Both the position numbers and the translations under genes were made by a program. This document shows positions 12,389 to 24,099 of a DNA stretch of 64,000 nt, in pieces. Location: contig JAYKKI010000090.1 of the NCBI GenBank assembly GCA_039881145.1, positions 8,234,501 to 8,298,500 on the forward strand, given 5' to 3'. The notes below the pieces were generated by a model, which saw nothing but the letters and a program-made list of their open reading frames with translations, did no database searches and was not told the origin of the DNA. This stretch comes from Druceiella hillmani. Lineage: Eukaryota; Arthropoda; Insecta; Lepidoptera; Hepialidae. The stretch's first letter is position 1; every line of letters starts with the position of its first letter.

Positions 12389-14064
12389 TGTTGACAATAA
12401 ATAACTTGACGCAATTGCAAAAAATTTTTGCCATTTTTCTTCTAGCAGAGAAGTTTTTTGCTGAGAAGGAAATATTTTTTTGATTAAATATAATTTTGAA
12501 GTTATCTGAAAATTAAATTAAAAAAGAAAGTTAGATAATATTACTAATTTTTTTCTAAGTGTTAAATATGAAATTATAATTTAAACTTGTATAGAATATA
12601 ATATACGTAATTAAATGCAAACAAATTTCCAAAGAATTGTTTTTATTTAATGTTTCAATCCTTGTATTACAATAAAAATATGCATTTATCACTGTGTACA
12701 CGTATGAATAAAAAGCATTAGTTTTTTCTAATGAGAAGATTGCGGTTGAATGGGTCAGTGACCACTTATTGGCACAGTTTCAAAAATTCCAGATTATTTT
12801 TAAAAACAAGATACAAAATAAAGCATCGAAATTAAATGAGCAATGTGATTAAAAATTGTTATCGTGATTTTTCATTGGTATGTGACCGCGATATCGTCAA
12901 TAAAGTATCGACAGGATATTTAATTTATTTTTAAAGTCGATGAAAAATTAATAAGAATTTAGATTCATTCGAAATGCAGAGGAAATATTTTTTCGTCGCC
13001 GAAGGAATTTAACAATTAATGATACATTGTTTAATAATCTGTTTTAATGTAATTTGTACTTTATTAAGCACTATTAAATTTGGTCACTACACAGTATTTA
13101 AATTGCATGTGAAAATATATAAGCTTGACGTTTAATTTTTGAACGCATATAAAATTCTTTCATGGGTGCAGATTAATAAAAAATAACAATAAAAAAACTT
13201 ATATTAGAAACATTAGGTAATATTAAAAAAAAACAGAAATACTGCATCTAAGAGTTTATCTGTTCATATGTTCTGTGTAATTCAAAAACATTAATCAGCT
13301 GAAGAAAATTTATTGAATATTTGGAAGTCAATTTTATAATTATACAAATACAATTAGAAATTATATGTTATGCGAAAATTATCAATAATAAGCTTTGTAA
13401 ATAAAAATTTAATTTAGACAGACAAGTCAGTTTTAACTGTAATTGAAATTAAGAACAACTTTTTTTTAAATATATTATATTTAATTATACCTATCATCAA
13501 TATACTAAAAAAATTATTTTAAATCCTTAATGATATTCATAAAGTAATTCTCCACGTTTTTAATGAAATTTTATTTGGTAGCTAGGTAATAAATGTTTTC
13601 TTGGAAAATAAAAAAAAATTAAATTCTTAACCGGATTTGTTCTGGCGATAATGAAATAATTCCCAAATCGATATTGTCAGAAACCTTTACAAATAAACCT
13701 ATCTATCTCGCTTGACGTTTCCTTTTTCCCTTAAGTAAGATTATGCCAGGTTCGGGGTCGTGACCCTTATCAGGTCGTTGACGTTCGATTTTTACATGAG
13801 TGCACTTGATTTCGTTTATTTGTTAGGAGCAATTCAGTTGGATCACCTCTGCGGGAATATAATTGCGAATGTGAATTTGGAGTGACGAATACAAGATGTA
13901 TGTGGACGATACCTGCACTTATTACGCTTAATGATAAATTTCGGTAGTATCTTTTTACAAATATATTTGAGATGCGATAGAAAAATATTTAAATATTGAA
14001 AAATGAAAACAAAGCGCATTACACCATAACACTGTAGGATTTTGTATCTAATATTGATAAAAAA

Positions 14065-14096
14065 CGGAACTTATAATAACTCTATTATAAGTTCCG
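14065..14096. repeat. 14-bp perfect hairpin
   Basis: Arms 14065-14078 (CGGAACTTATAATA) and 14083-14096 are perfect reverse complements with a 4-nt loop. No gene ends nearby, so a terminator role is not indicated. Confidence 0.8.
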
Positions 14097-14637
14097 CTTT
14101 TTCCGCCTGTTTGTTAATACACTTTTCGCATGAACGGTCAGAGGTATCAAGTTGAAAGCAAAAGCAAATATTAATGTTCATGGTAAATTTTGATTCACTC
14201 AATTTTGATTTTACAATTGTTATTTTGCTTTATGTTTGTAAAATACATACTTCTAAACTTTATGATAACGTGAAATAATGATAAAGAATCTTCGGACCTC
14301 GAGTTATTTTGGCACTAAATGTGACTATGGAACCGTTTTTATAACATGTTGGCTGGCAATTGTGCGATTTCTTCATTTTTGTTACCGTGTTAACTTTGGA
14401 TCACAGATATGTAAATTTTTAATTGCGTGTTCGTATAATTTTTCATTATTAACCAATGATACGGAAATAATTTATTTCTCGTAGTTTGTCTTCTCATTAT
14501 TCGTTGTTTAATAACAGCCTATAATTTTTCATAATTTAGTAATCAAAATAGGTAAGTCCCTGGCTCTAATATCCTCTGTATGTCATAAGGGTTTACTTTG
14601 TAAAACCTGCCCTTTACAGTTTGAAGTGTGTTTATGT

Positions 14638-14692
14638 ACTTTTTTAACAATATTTCAAGAACAGGTAGTTCTTGAAATATTATTAAAAAAGT
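14638..14692. repeat. 25-bp hairpin, one mismatch
   Basis: Left arm 14638-14662 and right arm 14668-14692 are complementary at 24 of 25 positions around the loop AGGTA. It is too short and unflanked to be a recognisable MITE. Confidence 0.85.
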
Positions 14693-16713
14693 TCATGAAA
14701 TTCTGAAAAAAATTGATGGAACATCTATATAAAAGTACATCGATACAAAAGATTATTGTGTTATTGTAAAGTATAATTAAGACAAAAATGTAAATTAAAA
14801 TTGTATCACATTTTATCGTAGTTTTTTTTGTTTTTTGACACTTTAATAATATAGTGAATTAAACATGTGTATCCCTTCATGGGATGATCAATTGAGACAT
14901 TTAGGGAAACACTGCTAAAAAATATTATTTATAACATTGTATTAAGATGTACATAACAAAAATAATATTGCCTTCATTCGAGAATTCTCCAATTCCTGAA
15001 TTATTAATGAAAATTACGACGATTTTTATATTATTTCTACTCTTTTTTAACCCTCCTTATGCCATCAATGAATAGAAATTAAAACTTCCTATATTAAACC
15101 GTAGCACATATCGACTTCCTTAACTAGTACAAATTGTATATGCATACTAAAAAAAACTTAGATTTACCACAATATGCTGAAGCACACTCATTATTGTTTA
15201 CTTATGCTAAAGTAAACTTATAAAAATCCTTTAACCGTAATTTTGAAAGGTTAGGTTTGAAAGTTTGTAACGTTACACGAATATAATAAATTGGACGCAA
15301 GTATTTTGAGTAATTCCTGAAATTTCTTAGTAATTTTTGGGTGTGACATAAATTAATCATAATAGTGTCTACCTTAAATCTCGGAAAATATGTAATATAA
15401 ACGTTGATATAGTATTTAAACACATGATATAGTATTTATTTCTTCTGCTTACTCCATGTGTGTTAAAAATACACATTTATTTTTAAGATATATATAGATC
15501 GCAATTAGATTTTATCTCCAACAAAATTTTTAATAGTTTTATATTAGTACAATTATTAATAAGAATATCAAAGCAATATATTGTGCAGATGATTATTATT
15601 GGGTTCTGCATCTTATAAACATTGTCAGATGATTGTTAAAATTAATTTCTATACAATGGTTTGTTGGTTTGCGCAAAATGGTGAGTCAGAGTGTGGGCAA
15701 CTTATTTAAAATTAAAATTTTGAATACAAGAGGAAATTAAATATTAGTTAAAATTTTTATATATTATTTTCACATATACCACTTAAAATAATTCTTTCTT
15801 AATGGAAATACCGTGAAAGTCTTTGATATTTAAGTTGTCTTCAGGCGATATTTAATAAAGCTCTAATCATTATGAGAAATTATGTGCTACATTTAGACTG
15901 ACCCTAAATTCGAACACGGAAGTCGATAGAAAATGGCGACAAAAGCTTTCAAACTATCCTTTTCTATTTAGTTTACATTTCCTTGCGGAAATAAAAAACC
16001 GGAAAATATCGAAGTAATCAAATTTCTCTTAATAATTTATAAACAAAGCAGTGTGTAGCGAAAGGGAAAATTCATTTATATTTTGTAAAATGGACATAAG
16101 ATTTTCATAGAAATGTCATTTTTGGAGTAGCAACAATAATATTAAATTTAACTTAAAGAATTTGTGTTTATTGATTGTCTTGCAGAATCGAATAATTCTG
16201 CATTGAAATTGATATCATAATTTTCTCAAAGGGCTTTTAGATACATAACAGAATAACGGTTACAGAAATGATGCTGAATATTATTTCATTACAATTTCTC
16301 TGAATTTCTTTGAAGTTGTATTGTATAGCAAAAATGAAACAATTAATGCAAAATATGTTTACAAGTATTCTATTTTTGTAGTCTATTTATGTCGACAGCA
16401 TATTTTATCTGCACTCCCGCTTACGTGTCCCCCTTCTGCACAGTTATGAGCTAGACAGAACTACGATTGGAAGAGTTTTATATGTTCGATACTTTGGCAA
16501 AGAATATTAAATATTACTATGTAAAGGAGCGACACTCACCTCCACCCGCCAATTTAACGTCACCCGCAGATAATGAGTACGGTCATGAGTACGCATTCAT
16601 AGGTTGCCGCTCGCTCCGTGCGCTAGTGATTTGTTCGGTTTTTCGATCTTTTGTCGAGTTAAACTTTTATAATTTAGTCTTAATTTGTTAACTATTCGTA
16701 ATGTTTCAATATA

Positions 16714-16801
16714 ATGGTCTATTATTTCACTGTGTACGGATGCTTAGAAAACAATAAAATCAAAAAATATCGGAGATTTTTTAGTTTCCCTTCAAAACAA
16801 G
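16714..16801 (+). pseudogene. THAP-domain first exon of a P-element-like transposase
   Basis: The reading frame begins MVYYFTVYGC and continues RRFFSFPSK, the shape of the N-terminus of a THAP zinc-binding domain in P-element and THAP9-type transposases. At 16801-16807 the sequence reads G then GTAAGA, a consensus 5' splice donor, and the frame loses THAP-like character beyond it. Exon 1 of such genes often splits the THAP domain this way. The residue where the first zinc-ligand Cys is expected (position 5) is Phe (TTC instead of TGC), so the finger would not bind zinc properly. The matching C-terminal block lies 290 bases downstream (17089-17917), and the intervening transposase core is absent. 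The call rests on motif shape over a short stretch. Confidence 0.6.
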
Positions 16802-17088
16802 GTAAGAAAACTATGTATTCTTGCAAATATTATATTATATTCCCAATATATTTGGTGAGTACCTATAATTTTATGTCATCAAACATATTACTGAGCAGTT
16901 TTAAATTTCAAACTGTTCTTAAAAATCATTGTTTTGTTTGAACGTCGATGGGATTGTACGATATATCCTTGTAGTGTCGGCCATTGGCTTATAATGTTAT
17001 TTATTAAGAGACTTAGTCGACTCAAAAGTACAGCGAAGATAGAAATTAAAACTAAACAACATATCCTTTCTTGATTACAAGTAATTAA

Positions 17089-17917
17089 TCGTCAGAGTGG
17101 CAGAGTTATAACAAAGATAATGAAATTTATCAAAGGATTTTTGATAAGTATCAAGTAGTAATAGACCTTAAAAATGAAGGTTATAATTACTCGTTTACCA
17201 GAAGGCTTAACCAGGATGCACTCAAAAACATCTTTGGGAAAGTTAGACAACAAAGTGGGAACTATCGTGAGCCGTCTGCTATTCAGTTTTGTTCAGCTTT
17301 TAGGAAACTTTTCATGGTTAACATCATCAGACACTCGGAATATATAAATTGTTCTGAAGACTTAGATCAACTACTTATGAGTGTAGAAGAGGCCCAAAAC
17401 TCATACATGGCAAAAGAACAAGAAACTATAAGATTATCCCATAAATCTTTGCAAGTGAGGACCGCTGACTTCAGGTTCGAGCTTCCTGAAGAAAATGCTT
17501 TTACGTATGTATGTGGATATTTATTAAAAAAGTGTCATGACCATCATACAGAATGCCAAATTATGCAAAATTATGTTAAAAAAATTAACAATTTGATGAA
17601 AAAAATATTTTCATATGCTTTAAAGCACACAGAACTGACCATCCATTTGGCCATCAGAAGTTTTTAAACAATATATTTTAAAAACAGGTAGCATGTATTA
17701 AGTTCATTTTATGAATGGTGATTTTTATTAAATTGGTAACGAAATAATTGCGAACATAAATGAAATTAGATTGGGTTTACCATATCATTGTTTTCCTTTG
17801 GAATACCTAAAAAAACTATCTGTGAGATTCAAAATATTTAATGTTGTGCGATATAACAATAAAATGTTTAGAGACAAAAGTTTTAGAAGAAAATATTTCA
17901 GTGTATCACATTTGTAA
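17089..17917 (+). pseudogene. P-element/THAP9-like transposase, C-terminal RNase H region relic
   Basis: An open frame with no in-frame stop from 17089 to 17667 (193 codons counting the stop) reads SEWQSYNKDN, then FTRRLNQDALKNIFGKVRQQ with SAIQFCSAFRKLF. This is the signature of the C-terminal RNase H-like part of P-element transposases (LNQDALEN, FG.VRQQ.G, QF..AFRKLF). A second conserved patch, ENAFTYVCGYLLKKC, follows. After the stop at 17665-17667 the C-terminus resumes in another frame at 17822 (VRFKIFNVVRYNNKMFRD) and ends with SVSHL and a stop at 17915-17917. The catalytic Asp-bearing middle domain is missing. With the THAP exon upstream this looks like an internally deleted P-like element. 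I could not define terminal inverted repeats. An acceptor-like TCGTCAG lies just at the start of the frame. Confidence 0.75.
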
Positions 17918-17919
17918 AT

Positions 17920-18380
17920 AAATGATATAAATATTTATATAACATTTTATTTCGTTTTCAAACTCCATACTAAGTACCTTTTTTAAAATTTTTTACAAAT
18001 AATATTATTATCAAATTACTTTCAACAATTATACGTATAGTGCTAAATGTATATTTATATAATTCCATTATTACAATTAGATAATTATAAATACATGCGC
18101 GCCATTGTAAAGTTATTGGGTCAGCGAGCTATCCTGACAGTCTTCCCATTGACTCTGTTTGTAATTGGTTAGAAACAGAAACGTGCAACGGCCTTGTTGA
18201 GTTGTCTCGGTCGATCGACACGGACGCCCGCAAACATCGAGCCGATGCGTAGTAATAGTAGATATTCATTACCTGCGCGCTGCGGCAGCCCTACATTAAT
18301 TTACGCACATCTACAAACGGATACGGACAGGCGAGTACGTATGTAATAGTGTGGGCAATTAAATCTGTTCGCTAGTATGG
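17920..18380. other. GC-richer block downstream of the P-like relic, unknown
   Basis: Base composition rises from about 18090 to 18370, with CpG-containing stretches such as GTCGATCGACACGG and CCTGCGCGCTGCGGC. A frame of about 55 codons stays open from near 18085 to 18250 but matches nothing I know. It could be the subterminal part of the P-like element, an unrelated insertion or a host regulatory island. No matching inverted terminal repeat was seen near 16400-16620. Confidence 0.35.
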
Positions 18381-18767
18381 AGTGTCGGTGGTGTGACTTT
18401 GGTATAATTATGAACAATCAACTAACATTTCATTGTATCATTGGAAGTTGTCAGCAAGTCTATAGAGTATTAGGATTTGTTATACGGTATCCTCACAATT
18501 TTGATGAAATCGAATGTACAGTGATATTTTTCAATCCATATGTCCATAGTATTCTTCTTTTTATGGAAATGTTTAATAAAATAATTAAAAAAAAATTGGG
18601 TTGTGAAAAGTATGGGTATTGTTTTTAATTATTTCCTTTAGATTTTATGAATGTCACGGTCAGGTATAATTCACTTGAATCCTAAAGAGAATCATTTCTG
18701 ATTAAGCATTTTTTAAAAATTATCATATTGAATATATTTGACGTTAATTTTGAGGAAATTAATTATT

Positions 18768-18989
18768 CACAATTAAATAAAAATACGTGATGTAGTATTA
18801 CTTCTACTCTCTTTAAGTTCTTTACCACGACCTAGATTTAATTGTATTACAAAATCTTCGGGTGGGCTGTTAGCAAAGATTTGCTAACAGCCCACCTGAA
18901 GATGTTGTAATACAATGAAACCTAGGTCGTGGTAAAGAATTTAAAAAGAGTAGAATTAATACTACATCACGTATTTTTATTTTATTGTG
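18768..18989. mobile_element. Foldback element, copy A (hammerhead-bearing, Penelope-like derived)
   Basis: A near-complete palindrome of 222 bp. The left arm starts CACAATTAAATAAAAATACG and the right arm ends with its complement at 18989. The centre around 18874-18886 is TTAGCAAA-GAT-TTGCTAA. The arms differ at scattered positions, so it is moderately old. The right arm on the plus strand carries the ribozyme-like core listed separately, while the left arm carries a degraded version on the minus strand. The arm sequence recurs at 52794-52986 and 63401-63513, so this is a repeat family. No protein is encoded. I infer that the arms are the terminal part of a Penelope-like retroelement inserted in inverted duplicate. 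A foldback MITE of another superfamily is the alternative. Confidence 0.8.
18891..18933 (+). ncRNA. Hammerhead-ribozyme-like motif (dimer type), copy A
   Basis: In order: CCCAC (5' strand of stem I), CTGAAGA (18896-18902), stem II GTTGT-AAT-ACAAT (18904-18916, closing G-U pair), GAAA (18917-18920), self-complementary CCTAGG (18921-18926), then TC with the predicted cleavage point after C18928, and GTGG as the 3' strand of stem I. CCAC pairs with GTGG. A hairpin helix III cannot form from CCTAGG alone, but two copies could pair through it, as known for Penelope-associated hammerheads. There is an extra T between CTGAAGA and stem II compared with the textbook core. Activity is not established. 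In long plus-strand RNA the other arm could trap the ribozyme in a duplex. Confidence 0.6.
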
Positions 18990-21900
18990 TAAAATTATCA
19001 TATGATTATTTTGATAACCGCTTCATCTTGAGTTTAGTAGCCTTTTATATACCTGGATTTTACAAGAGGGGATGCAAATATAGGAATATTATTTAATTTG
19101 CCTAAAGCAGCACGAAAATCCCGTAGCCTATCTTTCGTGTAATCACATTGTTTAATACAGAGTTGCAGGACATATTTTTTGTTTCATTGACCCCTGGAGT
19201 AATTGGTTTATTGAGTTGCTAGATGGCTGCACTCTTAAACTTGCCTAGTTTATGAAATTTTTAATAAAACACTATTTCAAAAAAAAGTTTGCTTATATTG
19301 ATGATGCAAAGAGTTAAAATTTAACGTTTTATTTTAGAAAATGTTGCGTTTGAAAATTAATACCAGTTTGTACCAATTGAAAAGTCAAGCAAGTACTATA
19401 TCCTCTTTACGATGACAAATATTCCAAATTAAATGTTTGCGGAAAATACGTAAGAATGTTAGGTAATGAAAGCAAGGCTTCAAAGGGCTAGATGTTTTTT
19501 CATTATCTGTGCTGTGTGTAATAAATGCTAAGTGAACACTATCAGCAACTATAGACAATATCGTGTAGTGAAAAAACAGTATGTTTTGTGGAATTTTAAT
19601 CTCTTGATTAAAATCGAAAGAAATTAATCCAAGGATTCAGTTTATAAAGAAAATTTTATAGTTGCAGGAAAGATAATTTTGCGTATTCACATTTAACAGA
19701 AATTAAGTTGCATTATTGTTTTGAGTTCATCTTTATAATAAAATCGTCATCATTACGATCACCGTCAAGATAAGCTCATGCACATAGTTATTGATTATAT
19801 AGAATTTGATTATATGTAAAAATAAAATCTTGTGCGTGCAAATTTATACACGTATAATATGATTTTTTGTTATTACAAACAAATGTTAAACTATACTCGT
19901 AAAAGAAACAAATACACAGAACAATCCGATAGGTAGCAGTGAATGTTAGAGTTTAATATAAAATAAATAAAATAATTTTTTAATTATTTTAACGCAGTGA
20001 TTTAACGGAGACGATTAACACAAATATTACATGCGACAAAAACATTTGTTTACAGTTAACGCGCGAGTTCATTGGAATTAAACTTTTTTCATTATGACAT
20101 TAATAAAACAACTGGCACAATATTTACCTTTAGCACCACCTGTAACTTAGACGCTATATTGTTTTCATTCAATAATAGCTAGTCTCTCTTTGCTGAAAAC
20201 ATCCCTAAAAACATAAGAAATATAAAAATTACAAATTGTTTTTGATAGCACAGTAGTATTTAATTGAACTTTTATTTCTAATAGGTTATGAGTAGATTTT
20301 GCATGCCTGTAATAAGATGAGACTGTCTCGCCATCTAGGCGCTGTGTTTTACCAACTTTTTTGCATTAGTTATTAACCGGGTATTAGTTTATTATAATAT
20401 TGATAAATTACTAATTTGGTTTAGTTAATTACTTAATAATTTACATTTATTCTATACTAATAAGACAGAAGCACTGAAAGGTCTGACAAGTGGCTACTTG
20501 TAGTAATACAATAAATCAACTTTTGGAAAACGAATTTTCACTTAAACCATTTAGATATCAGCAACAACTAAATCAACAGTGAAGTTACGACCGACTTTGA
20601 CTGGAATACTATGTTAAAGACTGACATGAATAACCTATGTCACCATATTCGAATTATAACTTTAGGAAGAAATCTCTCGTCGCAAAATCAATTAAACTTT
20701 AACTTGGGTTAGATTATAAAATTTCCGAATTCATGTTTCTTCTAACTGCTAAAAGAACTGAATATATTTTACAATTTATAATGGAATCTTCCAGCACAAC
20801 TTATTATATACTACAGCTCTACTATTAAGAAAGTAGCCAAAGTATTACCATTTTATTAAAAATCGTGTTTTACAGCCAACTAATTCTTCAGGAGTTTTTG
20901 TAACTTTCATAAAAATACTTGAATTTGCATAATCTTGTTTTAGTTAATTCTCATTCACTGATGAAAACTGTTTAAAGTAATGTTAGTAAAAAAGCACATT
21001 ATTGTGTTTAGACCGTAACACAAAAAATATATCTTGTCTTAAGTTTTATTCTCCAATTCAAGCGCGGGAGTACATACGTCTTTTAAGATTAAATATTATT
21101 TATTTTTTGTTCATGTCTCAGTAAAAAAGATATGCTATTAAGGTTGACCTTATGAAATAATAATTTGCTAAAAATCTTATAAACATAATTTAATTTAATT
21201 TGCGTACAAAAACCTAATCGATACTACTAAATATATCTAAAACAATCTTAATTTCAAATTGTAAATCTTTAGTAAAAATAGTAAATCTGTTGGAAACCTC
21301 ATAAATATCATTCTGTTTTTTGTTACTCAATTTTTTAACAAGACATTGTACATACAATTTTTCCATCGCCAAAGTAGATAAAAATAATGACAGAAACTAT
21401 AGGAATTACTTTTCTAATAGCATCCCCTGTCCGGTAACTCCCTCCATTTTTAGCACAAAATACAAAAGATAATGGAACCATATAATTTCATTCTCTCAAA
21501 TTGCTTTAAAAATGAGGCAAAAATTAATGAAGTGTAAAATTATTTTTTTCATTAATCACAACAAGAGCCAGAAGCATAGCAAGAAAGAAAGAGAAAGAAT
21601 CTAATAAATTTTTAAAATAAGCATTCTGTTTTCAATGGACGTGGACACTAAAAACGGAGAATGTGCTTGACAAAGGGAGGGCTGAGTAAATTATTTGACT
21701 TTATCCAAACGAAATAAACCGACTGCGGTAGACGAGATTGCATCGTTCACCGACCATTGCGTCATAATTATTTCATTCCGCTCGTCGCACCTTGCGAGGT
21801 GAAAGGGGTGCGAATTTTACAGGACTTTAAATAAATTGAAATTATTTGAAAAGCTGAGGCTCCTGGAATTAATTACAAAAGTATTTCGAATATATTAAAA

Positions 21901-22500
21901 TATCTTCTGCACTTAAGTTGGAATTACTACAGAGAGTGCGCTATACCGGGGACCTCATCTTCATCGGCATACAAACTTAGTTCCGTTGCATACACCCTCA
22001 GAACAATCAGGGATTTAACAAATGTAGAAACTGCAAGATTGTTTTACTTTAACTTCTCTCATATTATACCATCACGCGACGTGTGTTGCTGTAGGGTGGG
22101 GCTGCTTATTATGTGTCCCACTTTATTTTGTCAAAAGTAAGAAATCTATTTTCTTAACAAATAAATTAAATTCTCAGGATGGCTTCAAATTTAAACAAAT
22201 TAATGTATTCAGATTATTATCACAATTTTTTATTGAAAATATTTAATATTTGATTAATAGATGAGTGAAAAACGATTACTCCTCCGTACAAATTGGTATC
22301 ATTGCTATTACAATATTAGAAAGAAAACAAAACAGGGTATTCTCGTATTCAGATTCATAACAATAAGTAGTTCATTTTTGGGGTAAAATATATGCCTTTA
22401 TAATAAAATACTAAAAGATGTGTTGAAATTGTGTCGGAAAAATTTGAGATTTATTATTAAGAGACATTTCGATATCGAGGAAAAGCATATCTGTAGATAT
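18990..22500. other. AT-rich stretch; unexplained GC-richer block near 21690-21830
   Basis: No gene is recognised. The block around 21690-21830 (CGACTGCGGTAGACGAG through CACCTTGCGAGGTGAAAGG) stands out by composition. Its longest frame, about 35-40 codons, resembles no family I know. It could be a conserved regulatory element or an old repeat. The rest is AT-rich DNA. Confidence 0.45.
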
Positions 22501-22507
22501 ATTACAT

Positions 22508-22526
22508 ACATATATATATATATATT
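22508..22526. repeat. (TA)n microsatellite
   Basis: A short TA run just upstream of the hairpin at 22546. Confidence 0.8.
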
Positions 22527-22545
22527 ACTCTGTGCATTTTGACGA

Positions 22546-22598
22546 GCTGCATACCATGTTTCCTCAGCTCTTTATGGTGAAGAAATATGGTATGCAGC
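22546..22598 (+). ncRNA. MicroRNA-precursor-like hairpin (candidate)
   Basis: The 21-nt arms 22546-22566 and 22578-22598 pair with two mismatches around an 11-nt loop. A lower stem can extend outward through CATTT (22536-22540) and AAATG below a small internal loop. The arm composition is more balanced than the surrounding DNA, and the geometry (about 21-nt arms, small loop, internal mismatches) is that of an animal pre-miRNA. I do not recognise either arm as a known insect microRNA, and I see no second copy in the window. Chance or a template-switch hairpin is the alternative. Strand is assigned arbitrarily because a hairpin reads on both. Confidence 0.3.
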
Positions 22599-22599
22599 C

Positions 22600-23928
22600 T
22601 AAATGTGCGAGAAGCGACTCGCCTACGCAGATGTCTGTTCAGAAAATTGCAATCGTGTGGCTTTCTATTGCGAAATTTACAATTCGTATCATTATTGCTT
22701 TCTAACAGTTACATTATTCTAACAATAATCTTAATCGTTTTCGTTGCATCCTTATATGTTGTATATACTATGACTATTTATCATAATATTACAAACGCTA
22801 ATTGGTGCAAAGTGTGGAATCCGGTGAAATACAGAAATTTGGCAGGAAAATCGTTTATATATTAAAAATAGAAAAAGAGCTAGTCAATTTTCTAAAGTTT
22901 TTAAGAGATGTTATTATGTAGTGGGAAAAAAATTAAGTTATCGTGCCACACGAAAAATATTGTATATAGTAACTATAATCGTTCATAGTTGTAAATAAGA
23001 TTAATAAATGAGGAAAAACAACCTGTGTCAAATGTCCTTTACTTTTAGTGCAATGACTGATAATACAGTTGGTCTTTATAACTTATTATCATCTTTCAAT
23101 TATAGCCTCATAAAAACAAATAATATTTTAAAAATAGGAATGATGAAAACAGAACCAAACAAAATTAAATTCAGCCTCAGCTGCCAAAAAATATATTTTA
23201 CGTACATACATCTTTGTGATAAAGATTCATGTTCTTTTTCTGCAAATAAAAATGTTAACTACACAAATACTTAAAAGTTTCATAATTATATTGCCAACTT
23301 AACGGCATAAAAAGAGTGTTGTCAACATCTTATAATGATCCCTCTTTAATTTTGATAAGATTTGTTCGATTATTTAAAATGTGTTAGTAAAAAAACCTGT
23401 CAATGGCACTTATAAAATATTAATGGCACTTAGAAATATTTAAGGTGTTTCCGTTAAAATGTTCACAAAACTTAATTTTTCGCAATGTCAATATATTGCC
23501 CACCATATTCTTCGTACTCAAAAAACAAGGTGCTTTAATAAAAATTATGATATCAATGAAAATCTTCATGGTACTCCCGCAAACTTTGAATAGGCTTCTA
23601 GAACCCTATTTTTTCATAAATTTAGAACTATTAGTTTAGGTTAGGAAGAAGGAATATATTTCTTGCATATTATTAAATATATCTCTATATTCTCAGAGAC
23701 ATATCACTACTAAAATTAATTAAATAATATTTTTGAATTCTTTCTATTTTAGCTTTCAAATTAGACCTGACATTGTATATGGGAAATAAAAAAAAGAAAA
23801 ATTCTAGTACATAATCCCATCCTCTAAAATTTAGGAATATATATTGGTGTGTTAGCTATTGAGATATGTGCGGGTTATTTTATTTTACTGTTATACGCCA
23901 TTATGTGTTGGGTTTATTATAAGGCACA
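22600..23928. other. AT-rich stretch without recognised genes
   Basis: Short open frames (22587-22865, 23008-23274 and 23445-23639) have no recognisable domain. Nothing else is supported. Confidence 0.5.
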
Positions 23929-23984
23929 CGGAATTTAACGTCGTGGTGCACCGAAGGGACCCAGGTTCGATTCCTGGCTGTCCG
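23929..23984 (+). repeat. Truncated tRNA-like sequence / SINE head
   Basis: The sequence has a polymerase III B-box-like GGTTCGATTCC (23964-23974) inside a perfect T-arm: a 5-bp stem CCAGG/CCTGG enclosing the 7-nt loop TTCGATT. An A-box-like TAACGTCGTGG lies at 23936-23946. The outer bases CGGA (23929-23932) can pair with TCCG (23981-23984) as the start of an acceptor stem. At 56 nt it is too short for a tRNA, so the anticodon region is mostly missing. A second A-box-like TAGCGTGGTTAG follows at about 23987. This fits a tRNA-derived SINE or a decayed tRNA pseudogene rather than a functional tRNA. Confidence 0.6.
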
Positions 23985-24099
23985 TCTAGCGTGGTTAGAC
24001 TAGTGTTATAGTAGACTGTACGACATCGCAGCAGCAATAAGTTCACCATATATACTAATTAGATATAATAAAGTCCGTAACTAAATAAATAATAAATAT

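Larger units (their letters stand above)
12389..16713. other. AT-rich stretch without recognised genes
   Basis: No coding similarity was found. It holds two strong hairpins (14065-14096 and 14638-14692) and a GC-richer segment from about 16400 to 16680, which may be the 5' flank or leader of the P-element relic that follows. Small open frames such as 14278-14484 and 16467-16691 have no recognisable homology. Confidence 0.5.

Noticed and set aside
12212..12397. 61-codon minus-strand frame at the hAT right end
   Set aside because: It spans the terminal repeat and host flank and has no domain.
16400..18400. Terminal inverted repeats for the P-like element
   Set aside because: The GC-rich flanks on both sides were compared by eye, and no convincing inverted match or 8-bp duplication was seen.
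23929..23984. Functional tRNA gene
   Set aside because: The T-arm is perfect, but the sequence is only 56 nt, lacks a full anticodon arm and has only four acceptor pairs.
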